A model generated the notes under the pieces. That model searched no databases, had not been told where the DNA came from, and worked only from the letters and a program-made list of their open reading frames with translations. A stretch of DNA of 29,761 bases from an uncultured Clostridia bacterium. GTDB taxonomy: Bacteria; Bacillota; Clostridia; TANB77; CAG-508. Below, one piece after another: positions 8,274 through 16,019 of the stretch (position 1 is the first letter of the stretch; every line of letters starts with the position of its first letter). A program made the position numbers and the translations under genes. The stretch spans positions 1-29,761 of the forward strand of contig CANRFE010000002.1 of NCBI GenBank assembly GCA_947629805.1. The letters are read 5' to 3'.

Positions 8274-8302
8274 TTGACATTTTCCATGCTTCATGATAGA
8301 AT
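8274..8302 (+). promoter_or_regulatory. Strong sigma-A promoter of veg
   Basis: TTGACA (8274-8279), a 17-base spacer and TAGAAT (8297-8302). The veg promoter of B. subtilis is a classic strong vegetative promoter, so this fits. The rest of the 238-base gap (8095-8332) holds repeat copy A and no gene. Confidence 0.7.
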
Positions 8303-8332
8303 AAGTTCATCTTAAAGAAGTAGGTGATGTAC

Positions 8333-8614
8333 ATGATTTGTAAGAGTGATATCGCAAATCTAAAAACAGATATTGGAGATATGATAGGACAAAAAATTAT
8401 TGTGAAAGGCTCTTTAGGAAGAAGCAAATCTTTTGAAAAAGAGGCAACTATTCAAAAAGCATATCCTAATATATTTGTAGTAAAGTATGAAGAAAACGAA
8501 AGAAATGTTACCTATAGTTACACCGATGTTTTAACAAGAACAGTGGAAGTGGATGTATTTGATGGAAAAAATTATTCTCCTCTTATTCCACCAACTGTAG
8601 ATGTAAAAGCATAG
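8333..8614 (+). CDS. veg: Veg protein
   Basis: A 93-residue Veg family protein (DUF1021): ICKSDIANLKTDIGDMIGQ, then KGSLGRSKSFEKEATIQKAY and FVVKYEENERNVTYSYTDVL. The SH3-like fold and the position after yabG match the conserved yabG-veg order of B. subtilis, where Veg affects biofilm formation and is produced in growth. AGGTGAT at 8322-8328 supports ATG 8333; ATG 8327 and GTG 8324 lie inside that site. Confidence 0.92.
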   Translation: MICKSDIANLKTDIGDMIGQKIIVKGSLGRSKSFEKEATIQKAYPNIFVVKYEENERNVTYSYTDVLTRTVEVDVFDGKNYSPLIPPTVDVKA

Positions 8615-8651
8615 GAAAAGAAAAAAACAAAAGGAAAAAAAGAAAAAGTTG

Positions 8652-8682
8652 AAAAATTCCTAAATTTATAGGAATTTTTTTT
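8652..8682 (+). terminator. Terminator after veg
   Basis: Stem AAAAATTCCTA paired with TAGGAATTTTT, six-base loop, then T run. Confidence 0.88.
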
Positions 8683-8733
8683 GTGCCCAAGCAATATACA
8701 TTTAATAATAAAAAATGAAGGAGGTATATTGCA

Positions 8734-10263
8734 ATGGCAGTAGCAACTAGTAAGGAGACCCTATGTATCAACCAAGAAATCGGACAGAAAACAGATACAG
8801 CCATCGTAGAGGAGGATTTTGTAGTTCCAGATATTAAGCCAGATATTTTAAGTACCATTCGTACAAGTGGAAATGTTTGTATTTATAAAAAAGAAGTCAT
8901 GGATGGCAAAGTAAAAATAGATGGTATGGTGCAAGTGTATATTATGTATTTGGCAGATGAAGAAAACTCTTGTGTAAGGAGTTTAAATGCAACGCTTGAT
9001 TTTTCAAAAACCATTGACTTTGATGTAGTAAAAGAGGGCATGGTATTAGAAGAAAAAGTCATTTTAAAATCGGTAGAATGTAGGGTATTAAACGGAAGAA
9101 AAGTGAATGTGAAAGCTTTACTAGATTTTGATATAAAAATAACATCAAATGAAGAATTAGAATTTGTAAAACAAATAGACGAAATTCAAGATGTTCAAGT
9201 ACTAGAAAGTAATTTACAATTAAATTCCTTATTGGGGTCTGGAACAACTAAAGTATATGCAAAAGATACAATGATGATTGATAATATGGATAATTTAGCA
9301 GAAATTATGAAAGTGGACCTTTCTATTATGAATCAAGAAACAAAAATTAGTTATAACAAAGTACTAGTAAAAGCAGATAGTTACGTAAAAATAGTGTATT
9401 TAACAGAAGATAATCGTTTGTGTACAGCATCCCAAATGATTCCTGTTATGGGTTTTATTGATATGCCAAATGTAGAAGATGAAAATTTATGTGAGGTACG
9501 TTATGAAATAAAAAATTTGCTGGTAAAACCAAATAATGTGGAGGAACATTCTATTTATGTAGAAGCAGAATTAGAAATTACATGTCATGTTTACCAAAAA
9601 AAGGAAGTCAATATTATTCAAGATTTATATAGCCCTAGTGTAGATTTGGTATATAAACAAAAACAGATTCAAGCAATTTCCCAAAAAGAAATTGTAAAAG
9701 AAATTTGCTCTATTCGTGAAAAGCAATTTATTTCCGAAATTGGAAATCATAAAATTTACGATGTGGAAGTAAAACCAAGCATTTTAAATCAAAACCTATT
9801 AAAAGATCGTATTATGTATGAAGGGCAAGTGGAATTAAATTTTTTATATGAAGCAGAAAACAGTAGTAAAGTAGAAACAAAAAATGTAATACTGCCTTTT
9901 AATTTTACACTAGATTGCACAGGTGCTATGCCAAGTTCTCAAGTGGAAACAAAAATAGCAATTCATTTGCAAGACTTTACTATTTTATCGGATGGAAGTA
10001 TGGAAATAAAAATAGATTTAGAGTTTTTAGTGCATTTATCAAATAGTCAAACAATTCAGGTAATAGAAGAAATTAATGTAGAAGAAAGTAGGCAAAAACA
10101 AAGATGTAGTCTTATTATTTACTTTGTAAAACCAGGAGATACTTTATGGAAAATTGCAAAAAAATTTAGAAGTACGGTATCAAACATTGCAAATATGAAT
10201 GGAATAGAAGAGGAAAATAAAATTAGTATAGGACAGCAATTATTTATACCAAGTGTAAGTTAA
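8734..10263 (+). CDS. sipL: SipL-like spore morphogenesis protein (DUF3794 repeats plus LysM)
   Basis: This 509-residue protein has three DUF3794-type segments (roughly residues 20-150, 165-290 and 310-445) and a C-terminal LysM (YFVKPGDTLWKIAKKFRST to the end). The same domain plan is found in SipL of Clostridioides difficile, which binds SpoIVA through its LysM domain and is needed to place the coat around the forespore. ATG 8734 follows GGAGGT. The gene comes after veg and just before yunB (13 bases), so the two are probably cotranscribed in the mother cell. An in-frame CGG is absent. I see no clear promoter in the 50 bases before it. Confidence 0.87.
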   Translation: MAVATSKETLCINQEIGQKTDTAIVEEDFVVPDIKPDILSTIRTSGNVCIYKKEVMDGKVKIDGMVQVYIMYLADEENSCVRSLNATLDFSKTIDFDVVKEGMVLEEKVILKSVECRVLNGRKVNVKALLDFDIKITSNEELEFVKQIDEIQDVQVLESNLQLNSLLGSGTTKVYAKDTMMIDNMDNLAEIMKVDLSIMNQETKISYNKVLVKADSYVKIVYLTEDNRLCTASQMIPVMGFIDMPNVEDENLCEVRYEIKNLLVKPNNVEEHSIYVEAELEITCHVYQKKEVNIIQDLYSPSVDLVYKQKQIQAISQKEIVKEICSIREKQFISEIGNHKIYDVEVKPSILNQNLLKDRIMYEGQVELNFLYEAENSSKVETKNVILPFNFTLDCTGAMPSSQVETKIAIHLQDFTILSDGSMEIKIDLEFLVHLSNSQTIQVIEEINVEESRQKQRCSLIIYFVKPGDTLWKIAKKFRSTVSNIANMNGIEEENKISIGQQLFIPSVS

Positions 10264-10276
10264 AGGATTGTACCCC

Positions 10277-11024
10277 ATGGAAAATCAAAAGGGAAATAAA
10301 GTGGATAAAATTTATTCACGAAGGCGAATCATCTTGCCAAAATTTAAGTTTACTTATTACAAAGGCAAAAGACCAGAAAAAAGACAAATAGCAAAACGAT
10401 GGAAAATGACTTGCGTCATTTTCATTGCTCTTATAACTGCAAGCTTAATTGTTAAGTCCATTTCTCCTATTATAGATAAACAATGTAGAAATATAGCCAA
10501 AAGTATTGCAACAAGAATTTCTAACGAGCAAGCAAGCATTGTTATGGCAAAATACCAATACGAAGATTTATGTACAATTACCAAGGACAACACACGGCAA
10601 TATTCGTATGATAAGTGCTAATGTGGCACCAGTAAATGAAATTATTTCCGATGTAGCAATAAGAATTCAAGAAGAATTCAATAAAAAAGAAAATTCCAAT
10701 TTTCATATTAGAATTGGAAGCCTTACAGGTAGTAGACTACTTTCAGGAAGAGGCCCAAACTTAAATATTCAAGTGGCTACCATTGGAAATATTGATACAG
10801 ACTTAAAATCACAATTTAGCTCTACAGGAATTAACCAAACTTTACACCGTATCTATTTGCAAGTAGAATGCGAAGTAGTTGTTTTAACACCGATTCATAC
10901 CATAGAGCAAACAATAAAAAATCAAGTTTTAATTGCAGAAGCGGTTATTGTAGGAACAACCCCAGATACGTATTACAACTTAGAAGGCATGACTTCAGAT
11001 GATATAATGGAAGTGATGCAATAA
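10277..11024 (+). CDS. yunB: Sporulation protein YunB with one +1 frameshift site
   Basis: With one +1 step the product is about 248 residues, the normal YunB length. An N-terminal basic stretch is followed by a membrane helix (MTCVIFIALITASLIVKSI), then SNEQASIVMAKYQYEDLCTI, then after the shift GNIRMISANVAPVNEI, GSLTGSRLLSGRGP, IYLQVECEVVVLTPI and the PDTYYNL tail. YunB is a sigma-E-controlled protein needed for normal spore assembly in B. subtilis. AAAGGA at 10262-10267 fits ATG 10277 rather than TTG 10268. The zero frame stops at 10621. The shift codon is CGG at 10595-10597. About 57 percent of the protein lies after the shift. Confidence 0.88.
10595..10597 (+). other. +1 frameshift site, ACA-CGG-C, in yunB
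   Basis: KDNT is followed by in-frame CGG. Skipping C gives GGC and GNIRMISANV, the family segment with a typical Gly. The zero frame continues RQYSYDKC and stops. Confidence 0.88.
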
Positions 11025-11052
11025 ATAGAACAATCATACAGAATAGAATAAT

Positions 11053-11159
11053 AAGAAAAGGAAAATAAGAAAAAAAGAAGAGAAAGAAAAAACAAGAGAA
11101 GGAAAAAAGGAAAAAGGAGGAAAAGAGAAAAAAAGGGAAAAGGGAAAAAAGAGAAAAAA
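11053..11159 (+). repeat. Near-pure purine tract
   Basis: Only two pyrimidines (T at 11066, C at 11093) in 107 bases, and 66 uninterrupted purines at 11094-11159, with GGGAAAA-like units. It fills the yunB-sufC gap before the terminator. I see no gene in it. Confidence 0.8.
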
Positions 11160-11182
11160 CACTAGAAAACTAGTGTTTTTTC
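11153..11182 (+). terminator. Terminator upstream of sufC
   Basis: Perfect 13-bp stem GAAAAAACACTAG with CTAGTGTTTTTTC and an AAAA loop. It insulates sufC from the sporulation block. Confidence 0.88.
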
Positions 11183-11211
11183 TTGACACTTTCCTTAATA
11201 GGCATTAAAAT
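11183..11211 (+). promoter_or_regulatory. Sigma-A promoter of the suf genes
   Basis: TTGACA (11183-11188), a 17-base spacer and TAAAAT (11206-11211). It starts one base after the terminator and predicts transcription from about 11218. Confidence 0.78.
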
Positions 11212-11222
11212 AAAAAGTAGAA

Positions 11223-11273
11223 ATGTCCCATTAGGGACGTTTTCCAAAGGAGCATCTGTCCCTTTTGAGACAT
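11223..11273 (+). repeat. 51-bp palindromic repeat, copy B, in the sufC 5'UTR
   Basis: Begins ATGTCCCATTAGGGACG and ends CTGTCCCTTTTGAGACAT. The predicted start of transcription is a few bases upstream, so almost the whole leader is this hairpin-forming element. It ends about 5 bases before the AAAGGA site of sufC. Confidence 0.88.
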
Positions 11274-11287
11274 TAGAAAGGAAAAAT

Positions 11288-12007
11288 ATGTTAGAATTAA
11301 AAGAAATTTGTTTTACAAGAGATAATAAAAAAATATTAGATCATGTGAGTTTAAGCATGGATACAGATAAATTTGTAGTGATTACAGGACCTAATGGGTC
11401 TGGCAAATCCACTTTAGTAAAAATTATTATGGGCTTGGAAAAGCAAGATACAGGAAAAGTATTATTTGAGGGAAAAGATATTACGAATTTATCTATTGAT
11501 GAAAGAGCAAAATTAGGTATCGGTTTTGCTTTTCAGCAACCAGTGAAGTTTAAAGGAATTACAGTGTATGATTTACTAAAAATGTCTTCTGGAAAAGAAA
11601 TGAATAAAAAAGAAGCTTGTGATATTTTGTCTAAGGTAGGCTTATGTGCTAAAGAATATGTAGATAGAGAGGTAAATGGTTCTTTGTCTGGTGGAGAATT
11701 AAAGAGAATTGAAATTGCAAGTGTAGCTGTTCGTAATTCCAAATTAACCATTTTTGATGAACCAGAGGCAGGAATTGATTTATGGAGTTTCCAAAGTTTA
11801 ATTAAAATTTTTGAAGATATGAGGAAAATAGTAAAAGGCACAACCCTTATTATTTCGCATCAAGAACGTATTTTAGATATAGCCGATGAAATTATTTTAA
11901 TGAAAGAGGGCAAAATACAAGCAAAAGGAAGCAAAGAAGAACTATTAGGACAAGTCTTAGAAAAACCTCTATGTTGCAAATTAGGAGGTGATACCCACAA
12001 TGGATAA
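11288..12007 (+). CDS. sufC: Fe-S cluster assembly ATPase SufC
   Basis: A 239-residue ABC-type ATPase: Walker A GPNGSGKST, Q-loop FAFQQPVKFKGI, signature LSGGELKRIEIASVAV, Walker B LTIFDEPEAGID and switch His in IISHQERIL. SufC powers conformational change of the SufB/D scaffold during Fe-S assembly in the cytoplasm. AAAGGA fixes ATG 11288; an upstream reading with TTG at 11183 would run through the promoter and repeat and is rejected. It overlaps the next gene by 8 bases, so translation is probably coupled. sufS, sufU and a second scaffold gene are absent here, suggesting a minimal SufC-SufB arrangement. Confidence 0.93.
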   Translation: MLELKEICFTRDNKKILDHVSLSMDTDKFVVITGPNGSGKSTLVKIIMGLEKQDTGKVLFEGKDITNLSIDERAKLGIGFAFQQPVKFKGITVYDLLKMSSGKEMNKKEACDILSKVGLCAKEYVDREVNGSLSGGELKRIEIASVAVRNSKLTIFDEPEAGIDLWSFQSLIKIFEDMRKIVKGTTLIISHQERILDIADEIILMKEGKIQAKGSKEELLGQVLEKPLCCKLGGDTHNG

Positions 12008-12920
12008 ACTAGATATAAATTTGCTTCATGAAATTACGGATATGCAGGGAGAAACTTTTGAAGGTGCTTATAATATTCGAAAAAATGGACAAGGAATAGA
12101 AAGAAAAGTAACAGACAACATTCGTATTGTAACGAAAAAAGACGTTTCCGGCATAGATATTTATGTAAAAGAAAATACAAAATTTGAATTTGTTCATATT
12201 CCAGTAATTATTACGGAAAGTGGTTTGAACGATTTAGTTTATAACGATTTTTATATTGGAAAAAATGCAAATGTTATTATTGTAGCAGGGTGTGGTATTC
12301 ATAATGATCACCATAAAGATTCGCAACATGACGGAATTCATCGTTTCTTTTTAGAAGAAGGAGCAAAGGTAAAATATATTGAAAAACATTATGGAGAAGG
12401 AAAAGGAACAGGAAAAAGAATCTTGAATCCTGTAACAGAGGTGCACTTAAAAAAAGGAGCAACCTTAGAAATGGAATCTACACAAATAAAAGGGGTAGAT
12501 TCTACCATAAGAACCACAAAAGGGATTTTAGAAGAAAACACCAACTTTGTGGTAACGGAAAAAATTATGACACATGGTTTGCAAAAGGCAAAAACCGTTT
12601 TTGAAGTAGAATTAAATGGAAAAAATGCTAGCACCAAAGTAACCTCTAGGTCAGTTGCAACGCAAAATTCTATGCAACAATTTGCATCTAAAGTAACGGG
12701 AAATACAGAGTGTTTTGGACATGTCGAATGTGATGCTATTATAAAAGATAAGGCAAAAGTTATTGCGATTCCAGAAATTATTGCAAATAATGTAGAAGCT
12801 AATTTAATTCATGAAGCAGCTATTGGAAAAATAGCAGGCGATCAGTTAAGAAAATTAATGACTTTAGGATTAAATGAAAAAGAAGCGGAAGAAGCAATTA
12901 TTAATGGCTTTTTAAGATAA
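12000..12920 (+). CDS. SufB/SufD-family Fe-S scaffold protein, short form
   Basis: This 306-residue protein has the SufB/D beta-helix core with VIIVAGCGIHNDHHKDSQHD, EGAKVKYIEKHYGEG, the repeats up to SRSVATQNSMQQFASKVTGN, and the C-terminal HEAAIGKIAGDQLRKLMTLGL and EAEEAIINGFL helices. It partners SufC. Its short N-terminus resembles the single-scaffold (SufB-only) systems of anaerobes and archaea rather than full-length SufB (about 460) or SufD (about 430). GGAGGTG at 11984-11990 sets ATG 12000. Confidence 0.85.
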   Translation: MDKLDINLLHEITDMQGETFEGAYNIRKNGQGIERKVTDNIRIVTKKDVSGIDIYVKENTKFEFVHIPVIITESGLNDLVYNDFYIGKNANVIIVAGCGIHNDHHKDSQHDGIHRFFLEEGAKVKYIEKHYGEGKGTGKRILNPVTEVHLKKGATLEMESTQIKGVDSTIRTTKGILEENTNFVVTEKIMTHGLQKAKTVFEVELNGKNASTKVTSRSVATQNSMQQFASKVTGNTECFGHVECDAIIKDKAKVIAIPEIIANNVEANLIHEAAIGKIAGDQLRKLMTLGLNEKEAEEAIINGFLR

Positions 12921-12938
12921 AGAAAAGAGAGAAGAACA

Positions 12939-13919
12939 ATGGAAAAAATGTTACCAAAAAAAATAACTTGGTTTGATAAAGTGAGAAATGCTATAAGAAA
13001 AATGACAGGAGTTAAAGAAGGTTCTCGATTTATTCTTGATGTAAAACCAAAAATAAAAGAATATTCCGATATAGAATTAATGAAAATGGCCACTATAGAA
13101 GAAAAATTGCAAAAGGCAATGCAACAAAATCATACTTCTTTACTTCTGCAAAATGGTATTTCAGAAAAAGAAGCAGAAAGTTTATTAGAATGGACAGTTC
13201 AAAATGCAAGAAAGGAACTTGGAAAGGATACCGAAGAAAAATTAGAAGATAGGAGTTTATTGGGGTATTGTGGATTTGGACAAGGAGTTACAGCTACTAC
13301 CTTAAAAAATATGGGGTTATCTCCCTATATTGTAAATGTCAATCCAACTTTAACAACACAAACAGGGAGACACGCATTTGTGGCAGTAAAAATGCCAATA
13401 CAAACAAAAGAAAAAATAGAGGAGAAACTTTATTTAATAGATACTACAGTAAAACAATTCTTCTTAAGAAACGAAGTAACCAATGCGCAAGGGGGTTATA
13501 TTAAAGATAAGAAATTTGGAAATAAAGTAGCTCCTTTGGCAGGGTATTGGATGTTGCAAATGAAAAATGGAAGACAATTTGCAACAGAATTATTGCAAAA
13601 TGGTTTTATAGAATTAACAGAAGAAAATGCGAAAATATATGGAGATGCTTTTACTTTAGAAGGAAAAAACCGTAAAAATCCTACAAAAGTACCAACAAAA
13701 AAAGAATTGTTAACAGGAATAGAAGGAAAAAAATATATACAAAATATAACCAGTAAGCAAATGCAGGAAGAAATAGATTATGAAGATAGAGAGTTAGAAG
13801 AAAAGTGGAATGTTAACGTAGAAACACCACTCATGAATAAAAGCAAGCTAAAACAACAGGTAAACTATAGGACAATAGAAGAAAATAAAGAAAGACAAGA
13901 AGAAATGACACGTGAATAG
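12939..13919 (+). CDS. Unknown protein with a candidate Cys-His-Asp triad
   Basis: I do not recognise a named family. The 326-residue protein has a basic helical N-terminus, and a central segment with LGYCGFGQG (C111), GRHAFVAVK (H145) and LYLIDTT (D168). That order and spacing is what a transglutaminase-like or papain-fold cysteine enzyme shows. The C-terminal 90 residues are charged and probably disordered. No signal peptide or membrane helix is visible. It starts 18 bases after the scaffold gene and is closed by a terminator, so it is probably cotranscribed with suf; a link with Fe-S assembly is only positional. Confidence 0.5.
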   Translation: MEKMLPKKITWFDKVRNAIRKMTGVKEGSRFILDVKPKIKEYSDIELMKMATIEEKLQKAMQQNHTSLLLQNGISEKEAESLLEWTVQNARKELGKDTEEKLEDRSLLGYCGFGQGVTATTLKNMGLSPYIVNVNPTLTTQTGRHAFVAVKMPIQTKEKIEEKLYLIDTTVKQFFLRNEVTNAQGGYIKDKKFGNKVAPLAGYWMLQMKNGRQFATELLQNGFIELTEENAKIYGDAFTLEGKNRKNPTKVPTKKELLTGIEGKKYIQNITSKQMQEEIDYEDRELEEKWNVNVETPLMNKSKLKQQVNYRTIEENKERQEEMTRE

Positions 13920-13933
13920 AAAATAAACAACAA

Positions 13934-13967
13934 AAAACTCGGAAATAAAATTTCCGAGTTTTGTATT
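13934..13967. terminator. Bidirectional terminator between the unknown gene and rpsI
   Basis: Stem AAAACTCGGAAA with TTTCCGAGTTTT flanked by A and T runs, between convergent genes. Confidence 0.88.
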
Positions 13968-13968
13968 T

Positions 13969-14376
13969 TTATCTCTTTGAGAATTGTGGAGCTTTTCTTG
14001 CTTTTTTAAGACCATATTTCTTTCTTTCTTTCATACGTGGATCTCTTGTTAAGTATCCGTTTGCTTTTAAGGTTGGTCTAAATTCACTATTTGCTTCATT
14101 TAATGCTCTTGCAATACCATGGCGAATTGCTCCAGCTTGCCCAGTAAAACCTCCGCCTACAACTTTTGCAATTACATCATATTTAGCAGTTGTATTTGTT
14201 GCTGTTAAAGGTTGTCTTACAATAGTTTTTAATACTTCTGTTCCAAAATATTCATCAATTTCTTTTCCATTGATGGTAATAACGCCAGTTCCTTCTAATA
14301 GTCTTACTCTAGCAATTGATTTTTTTCTTCTTCCAGTGCCATAAAAAGCAGTTTTAACTGATTTTGCTTTTGCCAT
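13969..14376 (-). CDS. rpsI: 30S ribosomal protein S9
   Basis: 135 residues: FYGTGRRKKSIARVRLLEG near the start, VVGGGFTGQAGAIRHGIARAL in the middle and the KKYGLKKARKAPQFSKR tail that reaches the ribosomal P site. The length and the ending KR are typical of S9. It follows rplM by one base, with its GGGAGG site inside the rplM end, forming the standard rplM-rpsI operon. No in-frame CGG. Confidence 0.98.
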   Translation of the reverse strand: MAKAKSVKTAFYGTGRRKKSIARVRLLEGTGVITINGKEIDEYFGTEVLKTIVRQPLTATNTTAKYDVIAKVVGGGFTGQAGAIRHGIARALNEANSEFRPTLKANGYLTRDPRMKERKKYGLKKARKAPQFSKR

Positions 14377-14377
14377 A

Positions 14378-14815
14378 TTATTTTACCTCCCAAACTTCTG
14401 GTTTTTGCGCAATGTTTTCATGTTCACTACCAGCATATACTCTTAATTTTTTAACCATTTGTCTTCCTAAGCTGTTATGTGGAAGCATTCCTTTAATAGC
14501 AAGCATCATAGCTTGTTCTGGTTTGTTTTCCATCATGACTCTAGCAGTTGTTTCTTTCATTCCGCCAATATATCCAGAATGACTTCTATAGATTTTTTGG
14601 TCTAATTTTCTTCCTGTTAAAACAGCATCTTTACAGTTAATAATAATAACATGATCTCCTACATCCATATGTGGTGTATAAGTTGGTTTATGTTTTCCTC
14701 TTAAAATTTTAGCAGCCTCTGTTGCTACTCTTCCTAAAGGTTTGTTAGCAGCATCTAAAAGGTACCATTTTCTTTCAATTTCGCTTTTTTTCACGCTATA
14801 AGTTGTATTATTCAT
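14378..14815 (-). CDS. rplM: 50S ribosomal protein L13
   Basis: 145 residues: ERKWYLLDAANKPLGRVATE, GKHKPTYTPHMDVGDHVII, SGYIGGMKE and MLPHNSLGRQMVKKLRVYAG are L13 signatures. ATG 14815 follows GGAGGG at about 10 bases; upstream in-frame codons lack a site. L13 of Bacillota often represses its own operon through a 5' leader, and a leader of about 110 bases is present here. Confidence 0.98.
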   Translation of the reverse strand: MNNTTYSVKKSEIERKWYLLDAANKPLGRVATEAAKILRGKHKPTYTPHMDVGDHVIIINCKDAVLTGRKLDQKIYRSHSGYIGGMKETTARVMMENKPEQAMMLAIKGMLPHNSLGRQMVKKLRVYAGSEHENIAQKPEVWEVK

Positions 14816-14928
14816 GGTAATAAATACCCTCCATTCATTTAATAATAGCATTGCTATGAAATTTACCTAACATTGAAACTACCGGGGAGAAGTTCCACGC
14901 AAGGATAAATAACATTTTTAACTACGCT
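14816..14928 (-). promoter_or_regulatory. rplM 5' leader, candidate L13-responsive element
   Basis: The transcript from the rplM promoter has about 110 untranslated bases, with GC-richer stretches unlike the surrounding AT-rich spacer (TGCGTGGAACTTCTCCCCGG) and an ATAGC/GCTAT hairpin. Position matches the L13 leader RNA known in Bacillota, but I cannot confirm the consensus by eye. Confidence 0.4.
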
Positions 14929-14933
14929 ATATT

Positions 14934-14962
14934 ATTCTAATACAAATAAAAGGAAAAGTCAA
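14934..14962 (-). promoter_or_regulatory. Sigma-A promoter of rplM-rpsI
   Basis: On the reverse strand, TTGACT (14962-14957), a 17-base spacer and TAGAAT (14939-14934). Confidence 0.7.
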
Positions 14963-14990
14963 GAAATTTTGAAAAAAATTAGGAAAAGTA

Positions 14991-15019
14991 TTGACAAAAA
15001 GAAACAAAAAGAGTATCAT
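14991..15019 (+). promoter_or_regulatory. Sigma-A promoter of infC-rpmI-rplT
   Basis: TTGACA (14991-14996), a 17-base spacer and TATCAT (15014-15019). Confidence 0.7.
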
Positions 15020-15025
15020 AGTAAA

Positions 15026-15214
15026 GAAAAAAGAAGAAGTTATCCACTTCTCACCTTATCTATGTGGAAAAAGGTTAATAAATATTTTATTTTAAGAAAA
15101 ACTTAGAAAATATATTTAGGAAAAAGAAAGTGGATTAGTGAAGGTAAGCTAATTCTTTTTTTATGCAAAAGAAGAGTAAAAAATGCTTTTCTTAAAATAT
15201 TGGAGGTGTTTTAT
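15026..15214 (+). promoter_or_regulatory. infC leader with terminator/antiterminator, L20-leader type
   Basis: The leader is about 190 bases. GGATTAG (15132-15138) pairs with CTAATTC (15149-15155) and is followed by seven T, a terminator. An upstream ATCCACTT (15042-15049) can instead pair with AAGTGGAT (15128-15135), which would break the terminator stem; TCACCTT next to it can also pair with AAGGT (15141-15145). This matches the L20-controlled attenuation of infC operons in Bacillota, in which L20 binding favours termination. Confidence 0.6.
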
Positions 15215-15730
15215 ATCAAACAAGATTTACCAATTAATGAACAAATTAGAGCAAGGGAAGTTCAAATTATAGATGACGAGGGAAAAAAACTAGGTCCTAT
15301 TTCTATTCAAGAAGCCTTAGATATGGCTTATGATAAAAAGCTAGATTTAGTCTTAGTGGCACCAAATGCAGAATTACCAGTTTGTAAATTAATGAATTAC
15401 GGAAAATATAAATTTGAACAAGCAAAAAGAGAAAAAGAGGCAAAAAAGAAACAAAAAACCTTTGAACTAAAGGAAATTAGAATTACACCTAATATTGAAG
15501 AACACGATTTTACATTTAAATGTAAAAATGCTAGAAAATTCATTGAAGAAGGAAACAAAGTAAAAATTACAGTTCGTTTTCGTGGAAGAGAATTAAACTA
15601 TGTGAAATTAGGAGAAAGTGTTTTAACTAAATTCATAGAGGAACTAGCAGAGGTGGCTACACCTGAGAAAAAACCAATATTAGAAGGAAAAAATATGTTT
15701 ATTATATTAGCCAAAAAAGTAGAAAAATAA
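15215..15730 (+). CDS. infC: Translation initiation factor IF-3, AUC start codon
   Basis: 171 residues: KQDLPINEQIRAREVQII start, SIQEALDMAYDKKLDLVLVAP, CKLMNYGKYKFEQAKREKEAKKKQ linker and the C-terminal KEIRITPNIEEHDF domain. IF-3 prevents subunit joining and proofreads start codons. GGAGGTG (15202-15208) sits 6-8 bases before an ATC at 15215 that aligns with the family's first residue; TTG 15200 has no ribosome binding site. Unusual AUU/AUC starts are a known feature of infC, since IF-3 rejects them and so represses itself. No in-frame CGG. Confidence 0.94.
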   Translation: MKQDLPINEQIRAREVQIIDDEGKKLGPISIQEALDMAYDKKLDLVLVAPNAELPVCKLMNYGKYKFEQAKREKEAKKKQKTFELKEIRITPNIEEHDFTFKCKNARKFIEEGNKVKITVRFRGRELNYVKLGESVLTKFIEELAEVATPEKKPILEGKNMFIILAKKVEK

Positions 15731-15774
15731 CTTTGAAAAGCTATTAATATAAAGAAAAAAAGGAGGAAAACATT

Positions 15775-15978
15775 ATGCCAAAGTTAAAAACAAATAAAGC
15801 TGCAAAGAAAAGATATTCTTATACAGCAACAGGAAAAGTAAAAAGAACAAAATCAAATAGAAGACACTTGTTAGCAAATAAAACTTCAAGAGCAAAAGCA
15901 AGAGGAAAAGTACAAGATGCTTATGCAGACAAAACATGTGAGGCAGGAATTAAAAAAATGTTGCCTTATGGTAATTAA
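15775..15978 (+). CDS. rpmI: 50S ribosomal protein L35
   Basis: 67 residues with the typical start PKLKTNKAAKKRYSYTATGK and the basic RRHLLANKTSRAKAR segment; it ends in the usual MLPYG. It lies between infC and rplT with a strong AAAGGAGG site. Confidence 0.97.
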   Translation: MPKLKTNKAAKKRYSYTATGKVKRTKSNRRHLLANKTSRAKARGKVQDAYADKTCEAGIKKMLPYGN

Positions 15979-16019
15979 AAAATAAGAAAAAAGCTTTAGG
16001 AAGAAAGGAAGGAAAGAAA

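Noticed and set aside
11183..11287. N-terminal extension of SufC upstream to 11183
   Set aside because: It would translate the promoter and the 51-bp repeat. ATG 11288 has a good ribosome binding site and matches family length.
13961..14344. 127-codon open frame antisense to rpsI
   Set aside because: rpsI is certain, and the frame begins inside the shared terminator.
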